From positions 806,001 to 870,000 of the forward strand of contig CADCXA010000066.1 of the NCBI GenBank assembly GCA_902806565.1: a DNA stretch of 64,000 bases, given 5' to 3'. Source of the stretch: Hypoxylon rubiginosum. Taxonomy: Eukaryota; Ascomycota; Sordariomycetes; Xylariales; Hypoxylaceae. Position 1 is the stretch's first letter, and every line of letters begins with the position of its first letter. The position numbers and the translations under genes were made by a program. Below, in pieces: positions 1 through 11,400 of this stretch. The notes beneath the pieces were generated by a model that did not search any database, had not been told where the DNA came from, and was given only the letters and a program-made list of their open reading frames with translations.

Positions 1-1639
1 CATTAACTATCTCATCTCAGTCAGGGGTAGACGACATCCTTGGCAACGAAAAATACTATCTACCACACATTGAGTTCAGCTTAGAACTGACAAGAACTGC
101 AGGTTGATCGGCAATACCGTTACCGAGTTAAATACAGCTAATAAATCAGGTTGGCGGTCAGCTTTCCCACATCGTGCTTTCAGTGGTAATCTTTACGTTA
201 AGAATCTGAGGTAGTTTTCAGAGGTTATGTGGAGCCACCCCTATACCTAATCGCCGAGATATATTGGTAACATATTAGGTAGGTACCCAGGTACTATACA
301 GCTCCTTCGCAACGCCGCTGGCAATTTAATAACGAGACAGCAAAGTTGCTAGAACATAACCCGGAACGACTGATGAAGATTGTCCTTCCTCGTCACCGAA
401 CCATTTTTCCAGGTTTGGACAGGAATGGCTTGTGGTACGGGCCAGAAGAGACATCAACAACGATGACGATTCAGGGGCTTACAAGGCCGAGTCGGTTGTA
501 TAATTGCTAGGAGAGGCTTGGGTTTAGCTAGTAGCATACCTACCTCCCAAGGTAGGTAGATGTACATAAAATGCAGTGAGAGCAGAAATGATTGGGGTTG
601 GGCTTTTCTGATAAGGAATGCTCGCGTCGTGTATGTAGAAGCTATGGACCCCTGGATCCTCTGCTTATCAATGGGGAGGACCCGTGATGGTTAGGAGGTC
701 TACAGTCATGAAGTATAAGCCCCTTTGTCGCCTAAAGCTATTAACGGCCAGTCTAACCTACAGGTTCTACAGACGTACCTAAATCAAGTATTAATTTCCA
801 AGTAGGTTAATCGGCGTCTAAAGCTCTTGAGGTTGCTAGATGGCGCAAGATCAACCAATGGCTCTAGACAACAGGAGATACGGGGAGCTAAGATACAATG
901 ATCAAATGCAAAGCCACTTCACAAACAGCTCCTATCATGAGTTACCTATTTCCTTTGCCTCTCTTAGGTTCCTTATTTGCTTTCAGCGATATTGTCTGAG
1001 CCGGAGGGCTTTTATAAAGGACTCATTGATCTACTATACAATCTTGGCAGCTAAAACACAGCACAACGTAGACTAATTGATGCAAGATCGGACACACATT
1101 ATGGAACGTACATCATTTGCTTTTCCTCCATGGGATTGCAATGGCATGATCTTTTATCTTCGAGCGATATCTAGACAGGTGATAGCCTAGCTTCTGGTGA
1201 GTCTATTGCTTGGTCACCCTATATTAAGGTATGTGACGATGCTTCTCGACCCGTGCCAGCTCCTGTCATAATCCGGGTTAGGGTTGGCGTTCGACTTGGT
1301 TCTTTCTTACTACTAGGTAGGCAGTTCACATCAGTTGCGGGCCTCGCCGAAAGAAAAAGAGTTAGAAATAGATCAGGGCCATATGAAGAAGCAGGCCAGC
1401 ATTTGAACTTCATCGATAGCGTGGCTGCAAGTCAGAATTTGAGATATAATTCTTTGATCAAGCAACTGGCGCCCTAGCTTGCAGCCCGGAATAAGACATC
1501 CTAAATACCTAGCCAAAGAAAAAGCTTCAAAATACAATGCATGCTAGTATAAAACGCCGGGATCCTAGGGCTACAAGCAGCTATATCTTTCAAAAGGAGC
1601 CTTGGTTGACTCTAAATAACTACATCCGTTCTTAAGACC
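1..1639. other. Intergenic, no gene recognised
   Basis: Only short ORFs without domain-like sequence are present on either strand. The stretch holds two copies of the TAGGTAGG/CCTACCT simple motif that recurs through this window (near 276-295 and 537-557). It lies downstream of the carboxylase gene and may contain its 3' UTR. No RNA gene was seen. Confidence 0.6.
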
Positions 1640-3902
1640 TTACTCTGTAGCAATCTCCTCTTCAAATACGACCAATACTGTGCCTGCTTTGCATTTGTCC
1701 TTTGGTTAGGGTTAGTAATTATGTAGTAAATTAGATTGCAGTCAAGTAGAATGGCTTACTCCTTCCTTATGCGCAAGTCTCTTGATAACACCATCTTGCG
1801 GTGACCTAATCACCGTTTCCATCTTCATGGATTCGATACTAAGTTTCCGGAGATTAGCTCACTTGCGATATCAATCAAGCCAGGAGGGCCAAGGGCACTT
1901 ACACGACAAGGGGGGCACCTCTGATAACCGTGTCGCCCTCCTTAACTTCGTTCTTGAGAATCTTGCAGGGCATGGGTGCTACGACCGATGCTGTCACTTC
2001 TTTTAGGCCTAAAGCCTTTTCGTACCAGGTTGGAGACACTAGCGATAGTTCTGTCTTGAGACCGTGCTGGAATACGGTGATCTTATTGTCATTGTTGGGG
2101 TCTTGAACAACCGTTGTTTCTACACGCGTATGCGGGAAGAATGTTATGAGGCTAGAATCGTCCGAGGCTGAAGCAGGTGAGGAGACAAGGTTCTCGAAGA
2201 CTTGAGCCTCTTCGCCCTTCCGTATAACCTGGGTATCAAATAGATTGTTACCCTTTTGAGTTACGCTGACTTCTACTACCTCTCCTTCCTGTTGGTCTAG
2301 CACGTCGAGAGACTTGAAAATGAGTTTCCGTACGCTGCCGCTCGCACCGAAGCCGAAGCTTTCTCCGAGAGGTTGTTCAACCTCTGCTGGCTGGGAAGCG
2401 AATACGCCTAGGGCCGCTTGCACGTACACTTCGGGCTGAATGGCGACAGGGTCGAAAAGTTCTGATTTCCACTTTTCGATGAAGCCAGTCTCGACATCGC
2501 CTTCTATGAACGCCGGCGATCTGCACAGACGCTTCAGAAACTCAATGTTAGTACTCAGCCCTACAACTTCGTAGTCACGTAGTGCAAGCTCCATCTTCCT
2601 AATAGCAGTCTCGCGATCCCTGCCCCTGACGATAAGTTTGGCAATCATCCCGTCGTAGGCTTCAGTTACGGTATCGCCTTGAACAAATCCAGCATCAATT
2701 CGGACGTCCTCGTCAGTCTTCGGGGTATTTAGTCGGATCAACTTTCCCGAATCAGGTATGAACCCCTTTTCGGGGTTCTCAGCGTATATCCTAGCTTCGA
2801 TGGCTGCCCCTCTCTCTTGGATTCTTTCCATGATCTCCTTTTGCGTCAATGGTAGCCTCTCCCCGGCGGCAACTCGAAACTGCCACTCAACCAAGTCTGA
2901 TCCCGTGACCATCTCGCTAACAGGATGCTCGACTTGTAACCGGGTATTCATCTCCATGAAGTAGAAGTCTCCAGTGTCCTTGTCGAGAATGAACTCAACC
3001 GTCCCCGCACCGACATAGCCTACGGCCAGTGCTGCTGTCCTGGCCTTTTCCCACAGGTCCAGTCTCGTCACGTCGTCCAGATCCGGTGCCGGAGATTCCT
3101 CGAGTATCTTCTGATGCCTTCGTTGCACACTGCAGTCTCGCTCTCCCAGAGCAACGCAATTGCCGTATTTATCGGCGAACACTTGTACCTCGACGTGCCT
3201 CGGCCGCACGATGTACTTCTCAACAAGCATAACCTCACCACCCTCGCCGAATGAAGCTTTCGCTTCCGCTCGCGCGCTCTTCAGCTGTTGGAGGAATTCG
3301 CCCTCTTCTAGTACAATACGCATGCCCTTACCACCCCCTCCTTTTACGCTCTTCAGCAGCACGGGGAACTGGATCTGCTTCGCATGTTCTAGCAGCTCCG
3401 TCTCACCCTGGTCGCTCCCGTGGTAGCCAGGAACACATGGTACGCCAGCTTTGGTCATGATCTCCTTACTTCGGGCCTTGTCTCCCATATCTGCCATGGC
3501 CTGGGCTGGCGGCCCTACGAATACAATTCCTTCTTCCTCGCATCTCTTAGCAAAAGCGGAGTTCTCCGACAGAAACCCGTACCCTGGATGCAATGCCTGG
3601 ATGCCGTGAAGCTTAGCCAGTCTCACTATCCTCTCGCCGTCGAGGTATCCATTGGCGGCACCGAGGCCGATGGAATGTGGCGAGCACGAGACATGCTGGG
3701 AGGTGGCGTCCGGGTCAGTATATAACGTTGTAGTCTTTATGCCGAGACGCTCAGCTGTTCTGTGTATCCTTAACGAGATTTCACCGCGGTTGGCAATCAG
3801 TAGAGACGTTATGGGTGTGATTTGCAGCTGGGTAGGTGTGGTACTTGAGAGGTGGCGGGGAGAGGAGCGCCAACGAAGATGTTTTGGTTTAAAGGAACGC
3901 AT
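1640..3902 (-). CDS. 3-methylcrotonyl-CoA carboxylase biotin-carrying alpha subunit, mitochondrial
   Basis: The product catalyses the biotin carboxylation half-reaction of leucine breakdown and carries the biotin that feeds the beta subunit in the mitochondrial matrix. I read three exons: 1903-3902, 1760-1838 and 1640-1699, giving 712 aa, the usual family length. The N-terminus is Arg/Ser-rich (MRSFKPKHLRWRSSPRHLSS), fitting a mitochondrial presequence. It is followed by the biotin carboxylase fold (LLIANRGEIS, the Gly-rich ATP loop KGGGGKGMR, EMNTRLQVEHPVSE). The lipoyl-like carrier domain is created by splicing: exon 1 ends in GAPLV, exon 2 supplies ESMKMET with the biotinyl lysine, exon 3 adds CKAGTVLVVFEEE and the stop. 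Both introns are GTAAG..AG (64 and 60 nt). Reading only the long first exon would lose the biotin site. Pyruvate or propionyl-CoA carboxylases are less likely given length and domain order. Confidence 0.93.
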
Positions 3903-4324
3903 CTTGGATGTTATTCAAGGTATTACCGTATTGCCTAGGTAGATTATCGATTGATATTAAAGAATGAAGCAGGCGGAAATTCCGGCATTCTGGAGGACTA
4001 TGAATGAAGAAGAGAAGACAACTTGAAAGACGGTAAGCCGCTATGGCCTATGACATTCCATCATTGGCGTTAGACGAGGTAGGGACCGTGACGAGAGCCG
4101 TAGCTAAGCGTTCCTTGGGTCCACCCCCGCGAAAAGCCGCGGCTTCTAGAGCTCTAGAGTTAGTGGCTTAAGCTCCAGCCTCAGTGGAACCCTTGCCAGG
4201 GGTCCCGATAATTCCCCAACGTCATTACAAGATCTGATAGGATCGTATTTCGACCCCTCCAAACGGAAATCTGACGATCAACTTCACGAGGCCATAATCT
4301 TCTGTGAAGCGGTTGTCGTAAACA
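3903..4324. promoter_or_regulatory. Divergent promoter between carboxylase and PNPOx-like gene
   Basis: This 422-bp region separates two start codons that point away from each other, so it must hold both promoters. I see no unmistakable TATA box or named operator. A GC-rich palindromic patch lies near 4132-4160 (CGCGAAAAGCCGCGGCTTC and a duplicated TAGAGCTCTAGAG). Confidence 0.6.
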
Positions 4325-5218
4325 ATGGACCAGATATCATTGAACCACGAGGCGTCAGCCGGCGACACACACAAGCAGCTAATCACCTCCCTACCTCCCG
4401 AAGTCGTCCAATGCCTCGAAAATGCCCGCTTCGTAAGTTCTTCGTCTTCGTCCGATCCTCTCTCTCCCGTTTGCTGACCGCGTCTCGAAAAAAAATAAAA
4501 GCTTCACCTAGCGACCTGCATCGACAACCAGCCGCACGTGTCGCTCATGAACTACACGTACATCCCCTCCTCGCAGTACTCGTCCGCGCCCGTCATCGTC
4601 ATGACCACGAACCCCTCCTCCAAGAAGACCAACAACCTAGTCGAAAACCCGAACGTCTCGCTGCTGGTGCACGACTGTAAGCACTCGTCCCGCCCTGTTC
4701 CCTTAAGAAACCCCACAGCCTCTAGCTAGGCGGATTGGCCTAGCTTGGGAAATATGGATGTTAACAGGAAGATCCCAGGGGTCTCGCATAGGCCGCCAAC
4801 GCAAGGACGGCGGATGTCGGCCGGCGGCGGGTCGCCGGGCCCGGAGCACCGGTCGAGCCTGGCGTCGCTGTTGCTGAACCTGAACACGAGTGCCATCTCG
4901 AGCATCAGCGCGACCATCAACGGGACGGCACGGCTGGTCGAGCCCGGGTCCGCCGAGGAGGGCTTCTACCGGGGGCAGCACCTCGAGAACAACACGTTCG
5001 ACTCGGAGGGTGGCGTCGTCGCCGGCATGTTCAACGGCGGGCCGGTGCAGGCTGCTCAGGAGGACGGCGGCCGCGAGTGCTTCGTCGCCGGCGAGGAGGT
5101 CCGGGTCATCCTCGTCCACATCAAGGACATACGGACTAGCGACTGGAAGGGCGGCGTGAAAGATTGGGTCCTGGTGCCGGAGGAGGGTGGTGTGCCGGGT
5201 GTGAATGGTGCAAGATGA
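4325..5218 (+). CDS. Pyridoxamine 5'-phosphate oxidase-like FMN-binding protein
   Basis: Three exons (4325-4432, 4502-4676, 4779-5218) give 240 aa. The sequence resembles the fungal PNPOx-like split-barrel family (yeast YLR456W/YPR172W type): an N-terminal helix PPEVVQCLENARF, strand LHLATCIDNQPHVSLMNYTYIP, then VIVMTTNPSSKKTNNLVENPNVSLLVHDW, the barrel region that binds FMN, and a C-terminal KDIRTSDWKGGVKDWVL. Family members are inferred flavoproteins of unproven substrate, so I do not assign vitamin B6 synthesis. The second intron interrupts the codon for the Trp after LLVHD and contains in-frame noise that hides the gene from simple ORF reading. A Gly/Ser/Pro-rich loop (RRMSAGGGSPGPEHRSS) sits in the middle, likely an insertion between barrel strands. 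Confidence 0.82.
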
Positions 5219-6049
5219 GGCTTGGGTACCTCCTACACAAGTGCGCGCCTCCTTAGTAAAAGTTATAGGACAGGATGGTTATTACTGCTATAAGGTTGGG
5301 TATGCATTACAAGAGCTCAGCACGAGCTCAGGGCGTGTTTTTATCAGTTTACGGAGGAGTTCACTGATTCGGCTCGTATGGCCGCCAAGCTATCAACCAA
5401 TAGCTCCGTGCGAACATTGTTGGTAAGAATCTGGAAATAAAAATTGAATGAAATTGAATGATCATCGTTTACGAATTGAAGTTGCTGAAATTTCAGGTCT
5501 GACGAGATTCGGTAGATTGCTGCTATGAATTGTTAAATAGCAGCATTTTGTCTTATTTTGATTAAATTGAAGTATGCCATGCGTAGTTATGATCACGTTA
5601 GATTTAGCTTGAAGTGTGTAGCTCTGAGATGTCGCTTCAAAACGACTAGTATTTGTATAACACTTCAAGAGATGCACCGCCATAGCTCAAGGAATTGAGG
5701 TAAGTGGTGGGAATGGATATGAGCGACTTTTGGTTCATATTTTTATTGATCATATCATACAATGGCTCGTCTGCTTCTGCAAGCTATGTATCCGAGCCGA
5801 TAGTCATACATTTTTCGAAGATATCTCGAAGACAATGCCCTCCTGTATGTACATGGTTGGTTGGTAGAGCAATTGGTCAGTGTATATCTCGATATGTCGT
5901 CGTACCCTCCAGAGCTATGCATTATAGCAAGCTACCTTTGGGGATGTGTCAAAAGCACTCGGACTTCTGCGTCATGTTTCCTGTTATCGTAATTCCTATC
6001 GCGAAACTCCGTAGGGCCGTTAAATGGCCCTATTAAGATGGATAAGTCA
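5219..6049. other. Convergent intergenic region, no gene recognised
   Basis: Tail-to-tail spacer between the PNPOx-like gene and bS16m. A 110-aa ORF at 5704-6036 on the plus strand shows no domain-like pattern and probably arises by chance. The middle is AT-rich. Confidence 0.55.
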
Positions 6050-6536
6050 TCATGTCGCCTCTTGTGCTTTGGAGCCGCCTTGGACTTCCTGCGGCATGGG
6101 TGGTGGAGTTCGTGGTTCGGTGTTTCGATACTTCGGTTCCATTATGCCCAGCTGAAACGAGGGTTAGCTAAATCGAAAGTGCGTATAGAACGAAAGAAAA
6201 CTTCTTCGTACCATGGACATTAGTCTCCAGACGGTGTCTGTGGGTTGCGCGCCGACACCGATCCAATATTTGGCCCTTAATGTGTCGAGCTTGATATCTT
6301 TATGCAGTCTCCCCGAGTCGTCGTATGGATCGGCTTTCGGGATGGGATCGTATGTGCCAATGACCTCGAGCGGCTTGCTGTTCCTCGCCGTCCTAGGATG
6401 GGAATTAGTTATGTCTGGTCTGGGTTGGGTGACAATATGTATGCATCGTGTAGACGGACCTCGCATGAGCGACAACTATGTTGTAGAAAGGGGCGTTTCT
6501 GCGCCCGAATCGCGCTAGCCGGATCTTGACGACCAT
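6050..6536 (-). CDS. Mitochondrial small-subunit ribosomal protein bS16m
   Basis: Spliced from three exons (6460-6536, 6212-6392, 6050-6151), 119 aa. The product is a structural protein of the mitochondrial small ribosomal subunit. Exon 1 encodes the classic S16 start MVVKIRLARFGRRNAPFYNI. Exon 2 gives KPLEVIGTYDPIP, then KDIKLDTLRAKYWIGVGAQPTDTVWRL, the most conserved S16 block. Exon 3 adds a Pro-rich fungal tail ending QEVQGGSKAQEAT. Introns have GT..AG ends, phases 2 and 0, with a CTAAC branch in the second, and all frames close. It is divergent with the NAXE gene, 371 bp between start codons, so the two may be co-expressed mitochondrial or metabolic functions. Family identity is secure; exact C-terminus depends on the last intron. 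Confidence 0.9.
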
Positions 6537-6907
6537 TGTGTATTTTTGGTGTTTTGCACGAGAAATTCAAGATAGTATTTCAGCGCCTCACCTGGATAAA
6601 GAAGCGGGTTAGCGGATTTGGCGATAAGGTTCTGCGGATTCAATAATTTTGGCGGACCTGGAGGCTGTTTTCTCCGCTCAGGCCAATCCCGTCTTAGCTC
6701 CGTGCACCCGACTTTTGGGGCTGCTTACCTAAGTCACATGGATGCCAACACCCGCAGCTTGTCTAAGTGCATAGGTGATGTCAGTCCACCTTCTACTAAA
6801 TCCACCCATACCCCAACAACTCTTACCATCTTCCCGATCTACTGCTGTCTTTAATTGTTTTTATTTAGTTTTGTATCGTAGTGTCGCCGGCTTGGTATTT
6901 AACAGTT
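6537..6907. promoter_or_regulatory. Bidirectional promoter of bS16m and NAXE genes
   Basis: 371 bp between two outward start codons. The NAXE-proximal half is pyrimidine-rich (for example around 6786-6850), as is common in 5' leaders of fungal housekeeping genes. No named binding site is evident. Confidence 0.6.
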
Positions 6908-8200
6908 ATGGCGTTCAAGGTAAGTTAGACCGAGTATCTTGAATGGATATCTTGTGACTTACACGACCGTAGACATTGTCGGCCAAAGCTGCTGCTGCCC
7001 TTGACAAAGAGCTCATGAGCACAGGGGCCTTTTCTATTGACCAGCTCATGGAGCTTGCTGGATTATCCGTTTCTCAAGTCGGTATGGCTTCGTTAGGGCT
7101 ATTTGGCTAGGTATTAAAATATTAACGGCGTTCTAATCGTTACTATATTGCAGTCTACCGCGTTCACCCCCCTAATAAGGGCAACCGAGTACTTGTAGCT
7201 TGCGGCCCGGGTAATAATGGTCAGTACCATAGTCAAGCTATAAACTACGCTACATACAAGCTTCTAACGGAACAAAGGCGGCGATGGGCTTGTTGCAGCT
7301 CGCCATCTTCGCCATTATGGGTACATGCCCACTATCTACTATCCCAAACGAAGCAAGAATGAGCTCTACCAGGTACGCTTGTCATCAAGTGCTGCCATAG
7401 ACGCCTCCTAGGAACCATTGTGCCACCCCGAATTATTTTACCTGTAGCATCTAGTATCCTGCTTTCGACATGATCTAGAACGCCACATCCTCCGACACCG
7501 AATTATGTCTTTAATTCCGTTACAAGCTCCCCAGTTGTGACCCCCCAGCATCCCTTGTTATCTCCCAATTCATAAATCATATTTCGTGTATCTCATGATT
7601 CGTTTCGTTTTCGCTTAGACCACTCGTTCGAGCGTTCAAGCTACTGACCATTGTGGCTCGCACAGCGACTTGCCAAACAACTGGAAGACCTTGACGTTCC
7701 GTTTGTGGACGATTTCCCGACGGCTATAAATTCGACAGATCACATCGTGGATGCAGTTTTCGGTGCGTACTATCGTCGTTCTTCGGAAGTTTCAAAACTC
7801 ATTCAGACCAGGTTTCAGCTTCTCCGGTGAGGTTCGCGAGCCTTTCCCTGCTGTGATCCGAGCAATGGAGGAGACCAAGCTTCCCGTGACTTCTGTTGAT
7901 GCACCGTCTTCCTGGAATATCGAAACAGGGCCACCCGAGTCCGGCTTGGGTAGCAAATTCCATCCTGGATTCCTCATCAGCCTGACAGCTCCGAAACCTC
8001 TGGTCAAACATTTCAAAGGTCGTCATTTTGTAGGCGGCCGGTGAGTGCCTTGCTGTAAACTGACAAAATGTGCCACTCGTGACTGACGTACCGGCAGCTT
8101 CGTATCTTCCGCGATCGCTAAGAAGTATGACTTCGAGATTCCGGAGTACAAAGGGATTGACCAAATCGTCGAAGTTAGGACTGGTGGAGAAATGCTATGA
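6908..8200 (+). CDS. NAD(P)H-hydrate epimerase (YjeF N-terminal domain)
   Basis: The enzyme interconverts R and S forms of hydrated NAD(P)H so that the dehydratase can repair them. Seven exons were traced: 6908-6919, 6973-7081, 7154-7219, 7278-7372, 7666-7762, 7812-8040 and 8098-8200, coding 236 aa, the normal size. Landmarks are [19 protein letters not shown] at the start, the phosphate loop [17 protein letters not shown] (the GNNGGDG motif is assembled across an intron), [20 protein letters not shown], the catalytic-site strand [11 protein letters not shown], and [17 protein letters not shown] near the end. All introns are GT..AG and all phases agree. One intron (7373-7665) is unusually long at 293 nt. 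This is the single-domain epimerase, not a fusion with the dehydratase. Confidence 0.92.
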
Positions 8201-8270
8201 TTGTTGGCGTTCGGCCTTAGGGTATTCCTCCAGATTAGCGCCGTCGGATTGTCGAGGTCCTCCCCCTGAA

Positions 8271-8468
8271 TTAACTGACACAGCAACCTCCCGTGCGACT
8301 GTAAGGACAAACTGGGCTCGGACATCTCCCTTCTTGCATGTCTTCCTGCACTTCAGCTATCCCTCTGGGACACCGTAGCAGCGGAGGATGGTAGTGTTTG
8401 CAGAACTCGACATAGACGAGATATTGCTTCCCACAGACAGGGCATTCGGAAGTGTGCTCAGTGCACAT
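8271..8468 (-). CDS. Small cysteine-rich protein, unknown
   Basis: A 65-aa ORF starting MCTEHTSECPVCGKQY with nine cysteines, including two CxxC-like pairs (CPVC and CPSPVC further on) and a terminal CC. It resembles the many short fungal intracellular proteins that begin MCT and end in a CP-x2-C motif, a likely zinc-binding layout; no signal peptide is visible. I chose the internal Met because the conserved-looking part begins there; an upstream Met at 8570 would add 34 unremarkable residues. It lies tail-to-tail with the NAXE gene, 70 bp apart. A further 3' exon is possible. I do not recognise a specific function, and chance cannot be excluded. Confidence 0.42.
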   Translation of the reverse strand: MCTEHTSECPVCGKQYLVYVEFCKHYHPPLLRCPRGIAEVQEDMQEGRCPSPVCPYSRTGGCCVS

Positions 8469-11400
8469 TAAAGTTACAAGCTGGGTCTTTGCCGTGAAAT
8501 GCAAAGAACACCGTATTATGGATCGTCCCTGAAAGGACAAAAGTGTCGAAGACGACTGATATTTTGGCATACCATCAGTATGGACGTGGCTTATCAGGTT
8601 GTAGGTGTGGCTTTCGAGTCTGAAATAGGCGAGAGATGCTCAGAAGGGTACTGTAATACAACTGCTGGAATTGCCACCGCCGAACCAAAATGGTAGAAAG
8701 CCCCTGTGGCGAGTGCAGGGCATGAAGATACGTAACTGCCAACCCCCCAGGAAATTTACAAGAAGACAAAATGTCATTTTCTGTTTGCTTTACTGGCAGC
8801 CCAGCCCAGGCAGTCCACATTGGACTGCCTACCGATTTCTTTTTTTTTTCAATGCTGTCTAATCAAGAAGACAGCCAGATGGGGGTAGACCTGCTATGGC
8901 TCTATGGTGAGCCGGAGCAAAAGCTCCTTGCTGCATGTGATAGGCTCCGCAACGCTTACCATCCGTTTTATTAGTGGTCCCAGCAAAACAGACAGGCCCC
9001 TTTGAATCCTTTTTTCTCTTTTCTTTTCCGGTCCTGACCGTCACAGCTTTTCAACCTTCAAGTCGGGTGGTTCTTTAGCATTCTAGATTCAATTCCACCG
9101 GTCTTCTTTACTACAAAGTCAAGCTTGAATCGGAGAAAGCTCTTGACGTGAAATTATCGAAAATGAAAACGCCCCAGTACTGCCCCGACGAGTATCGCTA
9201 GCTCTGTTCTCTTCCTCGTTTGGAGTGGGAGCCCGGCTTCCCAGAGCCTATGAAGGTCTCAGAACCGTGACGCTTTCCAACCTGTCGCTTAGGGTACCCG
9301 AGTTAGTAATATAGCATGTGTGTACAGCCCTACAGGTCCTTCGTCGTTCGTTAGGGAGGATCTTTGCGCTTGGAGCTGTGCCCCGGCCTCCCTTTCGATA
9401 CATCCATCTCGGGCCAGCGTAGACCTAATAATGCATATTCTCTTGCATCTACTTGCATGTGAGACATTGCATTTGGCCACCCAGTACCGGCACCGTGGAG
9501 TCTATATGTCAATGATTCCGCCGTATTGTCAATATGTAAGACGTAGATACCTACCTACCTCCTATGTAGGGTATTCTCGAATACGGCGTTCTTGCATGGG
9601 AAGTACTAGGTATATTAGTGAGAAGCAAAGGAAGCCATAGTAGGAGATGCGTACGTACATCCCAGACGGTTCCTCAGGTATTCTCGCGAGAAATATCAAA
9701 TCCCCCGCTTCGGGTCTACGCCCCCTTGAACTTGAGCTCTTGGCTTTTCAGAACGTTGTCACTCGCATCCCCACGATCCGCATTGACTTGAGCCATGCAT
9801 GCTCTAATGCATACATATGTACAATGTGCGTAATTTATATTACCCACACTGGACAACCTGGACATGGCAAACATGGTAGGGTTGTGGGTATGTATGTATG
9901 GGTATCCCCTTTTTGCTACGCTAGGTACCTAAGTAGGTACGTAGTATCATCTTGACCTGAAACTAGAAGAGTTAGTACGTATAATAAGTGCCTAACGAAC
10001 CCGCCTCCCGCCCCCTGCCAGTACCCAAGCGGCCGGACTGCTCATATTGAGTAGTGGCTTGAACCGGCCGGACAAATGCCAAGCCAGAAGCGTTATACTC
10101 GCACACTAGATACCTACATACCTATCTCCTAGCTCGGCAGCTAGGTAAGTTACCCAAATATCAGCAACTTCCCGACCGCAACTTTCCACTTCAATAGATC
10201 CTTGGACAGACACAGCCGGAAATAAGACCGCCTACTCGTCCTCGTGAGTATCGTGACTCATTCTCAAGCTGCGAGCATTGAGCTCATTATGAAATCTTTC
10301 GTTATCATCACGTAGGCCTAAGTCCATATCATCGAGATTCATCTCATCACAATACTACCTACTCTATAGCTATGCTATGCATTGGCGGATACATAGGCGG
10401 ACATGCGAACTAGACCCGAACATCGAGATGGCGACCTGTCTAGCTCCCAGGCAGCCAGGACGAGGGTCGACTTTTTTCCACTGGAGCATTCGGTTACGAT
10501 AAGGGGGGCCTCCAGCTATCTATCCTCGCTACGACGGATTTAAAAAGTCGGACATCACCCTTTACGGATAGCCAGTCGCAATAGCTGTGAGCGATCATGA
10601 CATTCATCTCAGGGCACTAAAGACAAACGTCACATGTTCGTGTGGTTCCGTCAATGACACGACAGTAATAGAACATCAACGGCGATCATGGTCTTTTACG
10701 GAGCTGCCCAGAAAATTGAGCAACCAGACAGACCAGGTGAGCCCGAGCTGACATCCCAGCCTGCCAGCCTCAGGTTCGCGTCAGAATCCGCCAGCGTCCC
10801 GCTCGGGAACCATAGCTCACCCGCTAGCCCGCCAATCCGCCGGCGGCCTTGTTGGGATGACGGCTCTGACGGTTCGGGAAGTTTCGCCACACATCTACGA
10901 TCTATGATCTACCGCCACAAGGTCCACAAGGTCACAGCTTTTGAAAAACCCTGCAGCGGACCCATGATCAATGATCAACCCTTGCCCTTGCAAAGATAGG
11001 GGCTAAGCCACAGTGTGGCTGGAGCTATGCCCCCGTATGCCGACCCTATTGGTCCGTCGCCTCGGCTCAATTCCAACTTCACTTCCTTGCCTCGCGCCCG
11101 GCGCAGCCCCTCTTTGCCACTTCGCGAACGACGTCCTCGCTTCGGTTAGAGACGCGAACCGAGCCGAACTTCCACGAAAGTTCCTAGAAGATGCCAGCAG
11201 CCAGCAGCATTCAACAGCGGGTCTATACGGATACGAGATTTTTTTTTCTTCTTTTCCATTGCCATCCACTAACATATGGTAGGTACGTATGTATTTCTAT
11301 CAGGTGTACGCATGTATGTGTATGCGTGACCCTTAGGTCGTATCTAATCCCTAACCGTTTCCTGTCATTGATAAGCCCGGAGTCCGGAGCATTTGCAGCA

